Of a DNA stretch of 33,479 nt, positions 25,418 to 31,771 are shown one piece after another (positions within the stretch are counted from its first letter, which is position 1; every line of letters starts with the position of its first letter). Where the stretch lies: positions 1 through 33,479 of IMG/VR virus record IMGVR_UViG_3300007540_000047. The stretch is one strand, 5' to 3'. Made by a program: the position numbers and the translations under genes. This DNA comes from a virus. The notes below the pieces were generated by a model. The model was not told the origin of the DNA, ran no database searches, and worked only from the letters and a program-made list of their open reading frames with translations.

Positions 25418-26128
25418 ATGGCGTTACCTAAGTTAAATGATAGTCCGAAGTTTGAGTTGACTGTCCCCTCTACGCAAAAGAGCGTGAGGTTTAGACCTTA
25501 TTTGGTCAAAGAAGAAAAAGTTTTATTGATGGCGTTTGAGTCAGGAGATGAGACAGCAACATTGGCAGCAGTATTGGACACTATAGTGTCTTGTGTGCAG
25601 GGCGATATTAATCCCTCTACGTTGACAACGTTTGATGTAGAATATATGTTCACTCAGATTAGAGCAAAATCTGTAGGGGAAAAAACCAAGGTTGGCGTAA
25701 CTTGTGGTGAATGTAATACTAAGAACGAGGTATCAATTAATTTAGAAGAAGTCAAAGTTAAGATACCAGATAACAAAGTATCAAATAAAATTGCTATTAG
25801 TGATGAGATTACAATAGAAATGGGATATCCTTCTTATAGTAATCTTACCGATGGATCTCATATGCTTAATGGGAATTCAGAAGGTGCCTTTGATTTAGTA
25901 GCGAGTTGTATGGTTGCCATTGAAACAGAAGAAGAACGAATTGCAACCAGAGACGAACCAAAAGATAGTATTAAAGAGTTTCTAGAATCAATGACATCAT
26001 CTCAGTTCCTTATGTTGGCAGAGTATTTAAAGGAAATGCCCAAGACAACGTATGAACTAGAGTTTACTTGTGAGCATTGCGGTGCTGAAAATAAAAGAAC
26101 AATAGAAGGAATGCAGAATTTTTTCTAA
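25418..26128 (+). CDS. gp26: baseplate hub assembly protein gp26 (zinc-binding type)
   Basis: The 236-residue protein is of the T4 baseplate (gp26) family; T4 gp26 has 208 aa. Features are FELTVPSTQKSVRFRPYLVK followed by EEKVLLMAFE (about 12-41), QGDINPSTLTTFDVEYMFTQ (about 61-80), a CGEC pair near 95-98 and a second pair CEHC near 220-223, which together could bind one zinc ion. The start has the Shine-Dalgarno sequence CGGAG. The last codons AAT TTT TTC TAA contain a slippery heptamer, so a share of ribosomes should continue into gp51. The position after a tube-type gene and before the tape measure suggests a tail-assembly chaperone role like lambda gpG. Confidence 0.9.
   Translation: MALPKLNDSPKFELTVPSTQKSVRFRPYLVKEEKVLLMAFESGDETATLAAVLDTIVSCVQGDINPSTLTTFDVEYMFTQIRAKSVGEKTKVGVTCGECNTKNEVSINLEEVKVKIPDNKVSNKIAISDEITIEMGYPSYSNLTDGSHMLNGNSEGAFDLVASCMVAIETEEERIATRDEPKDSIKEFLESMTSSQFLMLAEYLKEMPKTTYELEFTCEHCGAENKRTIEGMQNFF
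26104..26128 (+). promoter_or_regulatory. predicted programmed -1 ribosomal frameshift site (gp26 to gp51)
   Basis: The heptamer T TTT TTC (26119-26125) is in the phase required for -1 slippage relative to gp26 and is followed at once by the gp26 stop TAA (26126-26128). A Shine-Dalgarno-like AGAAGGA (26104-26110) ends 8 nt before the heptamer, similar to the stimulator of dnaX. Only weak hairpins are visible downstream. After slippage the next codon is CTA at 26125, in the gp51 frame. Confidence 0.72.
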
Positions 26129-26316
26129 TATGCCTCTCTCATGACAGTTTGGTAAATCATTATAAGTTGAATTTTCAGTTAATGCAGCACCACAAATATT
26201 CATTAACGGAATTGAACGAAATGTTACCTTGGGAGAGGGAAATTTATGTCATGATGTTAATTGAACACGTTAAAGAAGAGAACGAAAGGATTAAACAGCA
26301 AAATGGCGGACGATAA
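26125..26316 (+). CDS. gp51: gp51-like tail assembly domain, expressed as frameshift extension of gp26
   Basis: The -1 frame relative to gp26 stays open from within gp26 to TAA at 26314-26316. It encodes 63 residues after the slip site, including SLVNHYKLNFQLMQHHKYSL, then TELNEMLPWEREIYVMMLIE and HVKEENERIK. The pattern of a short helix, then LPWEREIY, then a helix fits the small gp51-like and lambda gpT-like assembly domains of tail chaperones. There is no ATG until 26182, which is already inside the conserved part, and the ATG at 26130 is in another frame and stops after four codons. Expression as a gp26-gp51 fusion (about 299 aa; join 25418-26125 and 26125-26316) is therefore the simplest reading. 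Initiation at TTG 26149 or ATG 26182 is the alternative. Confidence 0.75.
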   Translation, partial: LICLSHDSLVNHYKLNFQLMQHHKYSLTELNEMLPWEREIYVMMLIEHVKEENERIKQQNGGR

Positions 26317-28435
26317 AAATATTATTGAACCAATGGGTGGTGATTTTCTGCCAGCTTCTACTCAGCTGGCAGAAGTCACTAGAGCATTGCAGATTGCCAA
26401 CGAAAGTAGATTAACTATTTCGGAAAGGGAATCTGAGGAAGAGACTGACGCTCTTAAGATCTTCCAATCTATTGACAAGAATATTAAAAGTATCGCGGAA
26501 TCCATCAAGAATTTTTCCAAAGATTTGGTGCAAGAAGTTCAGATACTCAATGAATTCCAAATTGAACAAGCAAATAACAAATTGATAAAAGACCAACAGG
26601 ATGATAATAAAAAGAAAGAAGAAAATAGAGAGAAAGGACTAGTTTCGAGCGCCAAGGCAGATTTTGGTAAAGGAAAGGAAGACGCTGCAAAAGAGATCGG
26701 AGAAAAAGGTCTTCTCAAATACATTGCTGATATTACTGGATTTGGAGGAACTCTTTCTACAGTTATGAAAAGTCTTGGAACTTTTTCTGCTATAATAGGT
26801 ACTGTGTTAGGGCCAGCAATGACTTACATAGCAGGTACAACGCTTCCTGCTATAACCGGCGCTATAGCCTCTATGGGTGCTGCATTAACCTCTATGGGTG
26901 CTTTTATAATGTCAACAGTTGTTCCTGCTATAACGGCATTTGCAACAGCAGCAATGACGGTTCTTGCTCCGGTTGCTTTAGTTCTTGCCGGAGCATTGGC
27001 AGCAATCGAGTTTATCAAAGGGGTTGTTGATGGATTTACTGCTAACGCAGAAGATGGATTTGGCACAAAAATTCTAAGAGGTCTTACTCGGGGCATTGAA
27101 GAAGTTCTTGATATGTTTATCATGTGGCCGCTGGATCAAATAAAGAACCTTGTTTCTTGGGTCGCCGGAGCACTTGGGTTTGCTGATGTCGAGAAGGCAC
27201 TGGACAACTTTAGTTTTCAAGAATCGTTTGCCGAAATAATGGATAGTTTCGAAGAATGGATAACTTCTATACCCACTGCTATTTCTGAATTTTTCTCCGA
27301 CATGATCGACTCCCTCGGCATTGTACCGATCATAGAAACTATTGGGGAAAAACTATCTAATTTCTTCGAACCAGTCACATCAATGTTCTCCTTTATTGGT
27401 GATATCCTAGATGATGCCGGTAATGCGATCGCAGAGTTTGTTTCGGGCGATTTCTTTGACCTATCAAAAATCAAGAGCATGATGACCAACATGTTTGCTG
27501 AGATCGGCGTTCCAAGAATAGAGTTTGATGTTCCTGTTATTGGTAAGGTGGGGTTTGGTCCTTTCTATCCGTTTATGCCTGATCAAGTTGATATGGGCGG
27601 TGGGAAAACAGGTAGCAATGCCGTGATAAGTGCAAAAGAATCATCAGAAATAGAATCCACAACTACTATGGATTCTGCTGGAAATGTTGTGGAATCGGCC
27701 CAAGAGAGAAACGCATCGGCGATCGCTTCATTAGATTCTGGATCTGTTGGAAACCAATACTCAGAAGGTATGAGTTCGAGGATCTTACAGCAAGAAATGG
27801 TTACAGAGAATGGTGGTGGCGAGAAGTTCAAAGAATCGTTTGGTGATTTTGATTTTGAAAAAGGCGAGGGAACTATTAGTATATCTCAGACCGACCCTTC
27901 TAACGAATTGAACAACATGACAGAAGAATTTACTGGTCTTGGTCCGGTTGCATTTGGTCAGGCAAGGAGACTAGTTGCTTCTGGGGCGTCTATCGAAGAA
28001 GTAAGAACATTCTTGAAACAAAAAGAGAAGTCAGTATTCAAATTAGTGAGCGAGATGATTTTTGGTGCACCTGAATATAAAGAATCTGAATATCCCGTCA
28101 GCGAACGAGGTGGTCCAGGAGATGTGGGTGTTCCAGGAAGTCCAGGAGATGTGGGTGTTCCAGGAAATCCAGGAACTTTGGGCGTTCCAGGAAGTCCAGG
28201 AACTGTGAGTGTTTCGCCAACGCAAATAATGACCAAACCAGATCTCACCGTTAGAGCAGCATCTGCCGAAGCACTTACAAAAGAAACAAAAGAAAGAGAA
28301 GACGCAAAAGCATCCGCTAGTGCTGCCCCAGTAATAGTTAATGCGCCTTCAACCGTTAGCAACAACAGCGTTAGTAATCAGTCTATGATTATGGATACAC
28401 CAAGTGCACTTGACGGATTGTCTTTAGGATACTAA
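26303..28435 (+). CDS. tape-measure-like tail protein (gp29 position)
   Basis: The 710-residue protein has a charged helical N-terminus (about 1-140, rich in Lys, Glu and Asn). A long hydrophobic central region of membrane-like helices rich in Ala, Gly, Ile and Thr follows (about 145-245, for example VLAPVALVLAGALAAIEFIK). Amphipathic helices come next (about 250-400), then a polar C-terminal part with a collagen-like PGxxGVPGS repeat (about 603-640) and an Ala/Ser/Val-rich end. This layout fits a tail length-determining protein, held in the tube and ejected to form a membrane channel. The start chosen is ATG at 26303 (MADDKN), which overlaps gp51 by 14 nt. An in-frame ATG at 26261 lies within gp51 and has no Shine-Dalgarno sequence. 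Direct similarity to T4 gp29 is not visible; the call rests on architecture and position after gp26/gp51. Confidence 0.7.
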   Translation: MADDKNIIEPMGGDFLPASTQLAEVTRALQIANESRLTISERESEEETDALKIFQSIDKNIKSIAESIKNFSKDLVQEVQILNEFQIEQANNKLIKDQQDDNKKKEENREKGLVSSAKADFGKGKEDAAKEIGEKGLLKYIADITGFGGTLSTVMKSLGTFSAIIGTVLGPAMTYIAGTTLPAITGAIASMGAALTSMGAFIMSTVVPAITAFATAAMTVLAPVALVLAGALAAIEFIKGVVDGFTANAEDGFGTKILRGLTRGIEEVLDMFIMWPLDQIKNLVSWVAGALGFADVEKALDNFSFQESFAEIMDSFEEWITSIPTAISEFFSDMIDSLGIVPIIETIGEKLSNFFEPVTSMFSFIGDILDDAGNAIAEFVSGDFFDLSKIKSMMTNMFAEIGVPRIEFDVPVIGKVGFGPFYPFMPDQVDMGGGKTGSNAVISAKESSEIESTTTMDSAGNVVESAQERNASAIASLDSGSVGNQYSEGMSSRILQQEMVTENGGGEKFKESFGDFDFEKGEGTISISQTDPSNELNNMTEEFTGLGPVAFGQARRLVASGASIEEVRTFLKQKEKSVFKLVSEMIFGAPEYKESEYPVSERGGPGDVGVPGSPGDVGVPGNPGTLGVPGSPGTVSVSPTQIMTKPDLTVRAASAEALTKETKEREDAKASASAAPVIVNAPSTVSNNSVSNQSMIMDTPSALDGLSLGY
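28114..28212 (+). repeat. 27-nt coding repeat, four copies (collagen-like PGxxGVPGS)
   Basis: Units starting at 28114, 28141, 28168 and 28195 begin with TCCAGGA and encode PGDVGVPGS, PGDVGVPGN, PGTLGVPGS and PGTVSV. Every third or fourth residue is Gly-Pro rich, like a short collagen-type or flexible linker. Near-identity of the first two copies suggests recent duplication. Confidence 0.85.
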
Positions 28436-28460
28436 TAAAAAAGGCACCCGAAGGTGCCTT
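28436..28460 (-). terminator. Rho-independent terminator of the gp32 transcript
   Basis: On the minus strand AAGGCACC-TTCG-GGTGCCTT forms a perfect 8-bp stem with a UUCG tetraloop, directly followed by a T run (TTTT after the stem, counting into TTTTATTAG). On the plus strand the same stem has no T run after it, so it works mainly for leftward transcription from gp32, though it may also protect the 3' end of the tape-measure mRNA, which ends one base earlier. Confidence 0.88.
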
Positions 28461-28610
28461 AGTGATTGTTCTGGTGGTTTTAAGGAGAACACACTCCCGT
28501 CTTACATGTGTTCCAACGCGGGATACCCAAGGTCATCAACCAGCGTCAAGTTTACGGCAGATGAACAAAATGCATTATGCCTTTGTTCGCACGATTGCCT
28601 GACGAGCAAA
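28461..28610. other. non-coding, structured 150-bp segment between convergent genes
   Basis: There is no open frame. Several inverted repeats are present: GAACACA (28487-28493) with TGTGTTC (28507-28513); TCCCG in that loop (28495-28499) with CGGGA downstream (28519-28523), which would form a pseudoknot; and GAACAAA (28563-28569) with TTTGTTC (28582-28588), enclosed by GGCA (28556-28559) and TGCC (28596-28599). It would be transcribed as the 3' untranslated region of gp32 before the terminator. It could be a small RNA or a stability element; strand and function are not known. Confidence 0.5.
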
Positions 28611-29507
28611 TTAGTCTTCTTGTGCTAACTTAGCAAAGTAAGACATAGTATCATCTTCATCATCGTCAGAACTAGCAGAAGCGATCTCAGGCGCGGGTTT
28701 GACCTTCATAGGAGCAGGTTCAGAAACCTCTTCTATTGCACGAAACGCTTGAGTAGACGCTGACGATTCACCAAGAACTAATGCCAAACGCGAAGAAAGT
28801 TCTTCGTATGTCTTATAACTCGCTGGATCAGTAAACTCGTTCAGGTCATAAACCTTCCCGTAGATCTCTTCTAACTCATCATCGTCTTGCGATAATGCTT
28901 TGGGAGAACTGAATTCAGACTTATCATAGTTACGATAACCTTCGACGTTTCGGATCTTTAGTTTGAAAGACGCACCTTCCCAAAAGTCGAATGGGTTGAT
29001 AGGATCTTCATCCTGAAATTGTGGTTGCATTACATCCATGATCTTATCAAAGATTTTCTTACCAAAGACAAACAGTTTTACTTGTCCTTCGTTAGATGGA
29101 TTTGCAGCGTCTTGTTCAACCAAGACATTTGCGACATAATGCAAACGGCGCTTACGCTCACGAGCAACATCTTTGTCGCGGTCGTTACCAGAGTTCCACA
29201 ATTTGCTGTTAGATTCTGATACAGGATCTTGTTGACCAATCGAAGTCAAAGACTTCTCGATATACCACTGACCAGTTGGACCTTTAAATCCATGATCCCA
29301 GTAGCGTACCCATGGCAATTCGTTACCCTCTGCTGGAGGTAGAAAACGAAGAACTGCATAACCGTTACCTGCTTTATCAACAGTTGGTTTCCAGATTCTC
29401 TCGTCAACATAAGATTTCTTATCAGATGGACCGCTATCACCAGCGGCAGCAGATACGAGTTTAGAGATGGCACTTGCGCGATTGCGCTTTAGATTTTCAA
29501 AAGACAT
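28611..29507 (-). CDS. gp32: single-stranded DNA-binding protein gp32
   Basis: The 298-residue protein matches T4 gp32 (301 aa) in size and plan. A basic N-terminal self-association segment (NLKRNRASAISKL, 5-17) is followed by the OB-fold core with WKPTVDKAGNGYAVLRFLPP (about 39-58), WVRYWDHGFKGPTGQWYIEK (about 65-84), SLTSIGQQDPVSESNSKLWN and VLVEQDAANPSNEGQVKLFV, then an acidic C-terminal tail (SSDDDEDDTMSYFAKL). The protein contains no Cys, so the zinc-binding His/Cys set of T4 gp32 is absent, as in marine relatives. It coats ssDNA in replication, recombination and repair and recruits partners through the acidic tail. The start has a good AAGGAAA site, and a strong terminator follows. Confidence 0.93.
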   Translation of the reverse strand: MSFENLKRNRASAISKLVSAAAGDSGPSDKKSYVDERIWKPTVDKAGNGYAVLRFLPPAEGNELPWVRYWDHGFKGPTGQWYIEKSLTSIGQQDPVSESNSKLWNSGNDRDKDVARERKRRLHYVANVLVEQDAANPSNEGQVKLFVFGKKIFDKIMDVMQPQFQDEDPINPFDFWEGASFKLKIRNVEGYRNYDKSEFSSPKALSQDDDELEEIYGKVYDLNEFTDPASYKTYEELSSRLALVLGESSASTQAFRAIEEVSEPAPMKVKPAPEIASASSDDDEDDTMSYFAKLAQED

Positions 29508-29607
29508 ATGTATTTCCTTGTATTAACAGTGTATGGTACTTAGTTTATCCACGTTATTCATAATATAGACATATATATTACTTCTTTTTTTTATAAAAAA
29601 CAAGCAA
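29508..29607 (-). promoter_or_regulatory. AT-rich leader and probable promoter region of gp32
   Basis: This is a 100-bp gap with no gene. On the minus strand it holds a TATAAAAA near-match to the late box at 29595-29588 inside the palindrome TTTTTTATAAAAAA, an alternating TATATAT stretch, and an unstructured A/T-rich leader with AAGGAAA before the ATG. T4 gp32 represses its own mRNA by binding an unstructured A/T-rich leader; a similar control is plausible here but is inference. Confidence 0.4.
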
Positions 29608-29841
29608 TCATTCAAACGTCAGGGCATTACCCCTCGGCATGAAATTCAGGTTTTGGGCTTCGACTTCAATCTTACCCTTTATTGCAGGAGAGATGTACTT
29701 CTTAATCTCTTCTATTTCGATATTGTTTTTTTCACAGAGGTGAACCACAGCGTCCATATATGAAATACGTTTTTCCAATACAGTTGATTCAACCATCTTT
29801 GTAAATTTATTCTTTGTTAACATTAACCCATCAAGATTCAT
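29608..29841 (-). CDS. gp33: late-transcription co-activator gp33
   Basis: The 77-residue protein resembles the C-terminal two-thirds of T4 gp33: KNKFTKMVESTVLEKRISYM, then DAVVHLCEKNNIEIEEIKKY and ISPAIKGKIEVEAQ. The T4 counterpart is IIEKMVEEFGMSYLEATTAF, then LEENSIPETQFAKFIPSGII. gp33 binds the beta flap of host RNA polymerase and links it to the sliding clamp for late transcription. The start chosen is ATG at 29841, which has GGGAAG upstream and overlaps the previous gene by 11 nt. A longer frame from 29925 lies inside that gene. Position next to gp32 matches T4, where genes 33 and 32 are also close. The TATAAATA boxes in this window are its expected targets. Confidence 0.8.
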   Translation of the reverse strand: MNLDGLMLTKNKFTKMVESTVLEKRISYMDAVVHLCEKNNIEIEEIKKYISPAIKGKIEVEAQNLNFMPRGNALTFE

Positions 29842-30334
29842 CTTCTTCTTCCCTTCCATAAAAACCAACATCGGTATAGAAATGCCCTTTGGTTCTCTTA
29901 ATCTCACCATTAAACTCATAAGCATTCGCTATGACCTTCCAAACAATTTGGTGCTCTCTATTCTCTCCATACCAAAAATCGCACCATGTTCCCGTTGTCA
30001 AATAACTTTGCATGTTCTTAATGTAAGTTTCTGCTATCTGGTATTCTTGGCGTTGATTCTTGTCTTTAGAATCTTTCCAGTATTTCATCCCGCTGATCTT
30101 TGCTTTCCAAACCTTGATCCATTCCTTTACCTTATCGGGGTGTAAGTAATGGTCTTTGTCTAGGTTCCGGATATTCTCAGGAAGCGAAAGGTTCTTTGCT
30201 GGACCCCTCGCTTCTCTTGCCTTACGCAATCTCTCGCTCGCTGCAAGGCGTTGTTCCTCGGACATAGGTTTACGCTTGCGTTTAATTTTCGCCCTCTCTA
30301 TAGTCCCAGAGGGTTCTTCCCATTTAGTTGCCAT
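29831..30334 (-). CDS. conserved small basic phage protein upstream of gp33
   Basis: The 167-residue protein begins at ATG 30334, preceded by GAGGAG at a 7-nt distance, and overlaps the previous stop by 11 nt. A longer frame begins upstream inside the preceding gene and is not needed. The N-terminus is highly basic (AKIKRKRKPMSEEQRLAASE, then RLRKAREARG, about 15-44). The rest is helical with many Trp and Tyr residues (WIKVWKAKISGMKYWKDS, and TTGTWCDFWYGENREHQIVW near 113-132) and ends in EEEDES. Proteins of this style sit beside gp33 in marine T4-like phages. The function is unknown; a nucleic-acid-binding role is possible from the basic N-terminus. Confidence 0.7.
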   Translation of the reverse strand: MATKWEEPSGTIERAKIKRKRKPMSEEQRLAASERLRKAREARGPAKNLSLPENIRNLDKDHYLHPDKVKEWIKVWKAKISGMKYWKDSKDKNQRQEYQIAETYIKNMQSYLTTGTWCDFWYGENREHQIVWKVIANAYEFNGEIKRTKGHFYTDVGFYGREEEDES

Positions 30335-31157
30335 TACGATACTCCTCATTTGCATCTACGATTGCGTCTAGCAAAGGTGAATTTCTAGTGATATATCTTA
30401 AAGCCGACATATCTTTCGGCAAACAATGCCCACCGTATCCAAACTTACCGTCTGGTCCTGGCACCTGCGAATGAGATTTACCAATGCGAGGATCAAGTGC
30501 GATAGCATCAATCATACCATCAAACCCTTCAAACCCACACTCTTTATAGATGCTATACATCTCGTTAAAGAAAGTGACTCGAGTTGCTAAGAAACAATTC
30601 TCCACATACTTAGAGAACGCTGCTTGTTCTAATGACAAGTAACGAACTTCTTTCAGTTCAGGCAAAACTGGTTTAAACAACTCATCCCAGAACCGACAGT
30701 CATCGCCACCGTAGATAGCAAAAGTTTGCTTCATGAACTCTTCTTTGGTAGATCGGTGCATATTAGACGAACCAAGAAACTCGGGCGAGTATGTCAGGCG
30801 ATAATGTACATCAAGAACAGAATCCATCGTACCAGACGCGATTATAGCAGTCTCGTGAATATCACTCAACCACAAAGGATCAACCGCAGACTTGATTAGA
30901 AACTTAGTGTCTGGGTTACACGAGTAGTACTTGTCAAGGACTGCTGCAACGTTAGACGTATCGCACTGACCGTCAGGAAGAGCGGGTGTCGCAACGCAAA
31001 TCACAACAGCATCAGGCGGGTCGATCTGTTCATCTCGATAATAGTTGCAACCCTTTGCAGGATCGTCAATAAAAACATCCTGCTCACTAGGCAGTTGTTC
31101 TAGTGCATAGTGTACTGCTTGTCCAACGGGTCCATAACCCGCAACAACAATCTTCAT
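30324..31157 (-). CDS. short UDP-glucose/GDP-mannose dehydrogenase-like protein
   Basis: The 277-residue protein has the N-terminal and central parts of the nucleotide-sugar 6-dehydrogenase family. The Rossmann motif GYGPVG lies at 7-12. VVICVATPAL (51-60) and YSPEFLG (123-129) follow. The helix AAFSKYVENCFLATRVTFFN (179-198) carries the conserved Lys and Asn. The catalytic-Cys motif FGYGGHCLPKD lies at 239-249 with Cys245. Family enzymes have about 400-450 residues; the C-terminal UDP-binding domain is absent here. With the Cys kept, NAD-dependent oxidation of a sugar nucleotide or a related alcohol is possible, but the substrate cannot be read. It is likely a metabolic gene used during infection, perhaps to alter surface sugars. 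The gene overlaps its downstream neighbour by 11 nt. Confidence 0.82.
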   Translation of the reverse strand: MKIVVAGYGPVGQAVHYALEQLPSEQDVFIDDPAKGCNYYRDEQIDPPDAVVICVATPALPDGQCDTSNVAAVLDKYYSCNPDTKFLIKSAVDPLWLSDIHETAIIASGTMDSVLDVHYRLTYSPEFLGSSNMHRSTKEEFMKQTFAIYGGDDCRFWDELFKPVLPELKEVRYLSLEQAAFSKYVENCFLATRVTFFNEMYSIYKECGFEGFDGMIDAIALDPRIGKSHSQVPGPDGKFGYGGHCLPKDMSALRYITRNSPLLDAIVDANEEYRNGN

Positions 31158-31209
31158 TTTAAAATACCCTAAATAATGTTATTATTAAGTATACCAAAAG
31201 AGGTAACAA

Positions 31210-31473
31210 ATGTCAAGCGATATTTTCGATTTCGGTTTTACTGCCGTAGACGAACAGGAGTTAGAAGCTGTTCAACAAGCAGCACAAACGATTCAAGCAA
31301 CTTCTGCCGAGGCAAGTTCGTCACAACAGAGATTAGAGAAACTGTACAACGCTATCCAACCTCTCCTTTCAAACCTGAAGAAAAATCCAGAAAAAGATTA
31401 TATCTATTGGCCCAATCGATTGGACAAGGTAGAGCAATTTGAAGATTTAATTCAAACAATATATTCTTCCTAA
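31210..31473 (+). CDS. conserved small helical protein, lone plus-strand gene
   Basis: The 87-residue protein begins IFDFGFTAVDEQELEAVQQA and has a Gln/Ala/Ser-rich helical middle (about 18-45). It ends with LLSNLKKNPEKDYIYWPNRL followed by DKVEQFEDLIQTIY. The C-terminal block looks conserved in marine T4-like phages. The start has AGAGGTAA 7 nt upstream. It is the only rightward gene in the last 5 kb: it diverges from the dehydrogenase gene across 52 bp and converges on the 99-aa gene, with the two stops overlapping. The function is unknown; a coiled-coil assembly or adaptor protein is possible. Confidence 0.72.
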   Translation: MSSDIFDFGFTAVDEQELEAVQQAAQTIQATSAEASSSQQRLEKLYNAIQPLLSNLKKNPEKDYIYWPNRLDKVEQFEDLIQTIYSS

Positions 31474-31769
31474 GAAAGAACATAATTCTCCGCGCAATCT
31501 TCTGCCCACTGCAGTGAATGATTACTGCAGTCAACTGTTCGAATGAACCGTGATTGTTCATACAGATCTACCATGTAACCCTTTTGTGTTTTTAATACAA
31601 CGCCCTCTTTCTTGCCGTTGTCTGACCAATGGCGCGATATTTCTTCAGAGATCTGTACATTATGTTTGTGTTCTTTCATATTTTTATTCCTGAAAATATT
31701 ATCCCACTTACTATCAAACTCTTTCTTATCAACAGAGAGAGGTCTTGGTTTTGATCCTTTGCCTGCCAT
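31470..31769 (-). CDS. small conserved phage protein with MAGKGSKPRP N-terminus
   Basis: The 99-residue protein has two visible parts. MAGKGSKPRPLSVDKKEFDS, then KWDNIF, is an N-terminal pattern seen as a short stand-alone protein in many phages. A C-terminal beta segment, VVLKTQKGYMVDLYEQSRFI, is followed by CSNHSLQWAEDCAENYVL, a helix common in small marine phage proteins. It looks like a fusion of two such modules. The start has GGAGTAG, which also contains the stop of the preceding gene. The function is unknown. Confidence 0.7.
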   Translation of the reverse strand: MAGKGSKPRPLSVDKKEFDSKWDNIFRNKNMKEHKHNVQISEEISRHWSDNGKKEGVVLKTQKGYMVDLYEQSRFIRTVDCSNHSLQWAEDCAENYVLS

Positions 31770-31771
31770 TT

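Noticed and set aside
26130-26144. ATG directly after the gp26 stop as start of gp51
   Set aside because: That ATG is in a different frame and ends at TGA after four codons; the conserved gp51 frame is the -1 frame of gp26.
26141-26160. Hairpin ATGA/TCAT downstream of the slippery site as a frameshift stimulator
   Set aside because: Only four weak base pairs around a long loop; too unstable to count as a stimulator.
27958-28365. 135-aa minus-strand frame with a PG-rich repeat
   Set aside because: It is antisense to the collagen-like part of the tape-measure gene; the repetitive composition keeps the opposite frame open.
28441-28460. Terminator for the rightward tape-measure operon
   Set aside because: The stem has no T run on its plus-strand 3' side; the T run is on the minus-strand side, so it was assigned to gp32.
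29842-29925. Longer gp33 start at 29925
   Set aside because: It lies inside the previous gene without a good Shine-Dalgarno sequence; ATG 29841 has GGGAAG upstream.
31509-31530. CTGCAGT/ACTGCAG inverted repeat as a terminator for the 87-aa gene
   Set aside because: There is no T run after it, and it lies inside the coding part of the 99-aa gene; it is probably chance.
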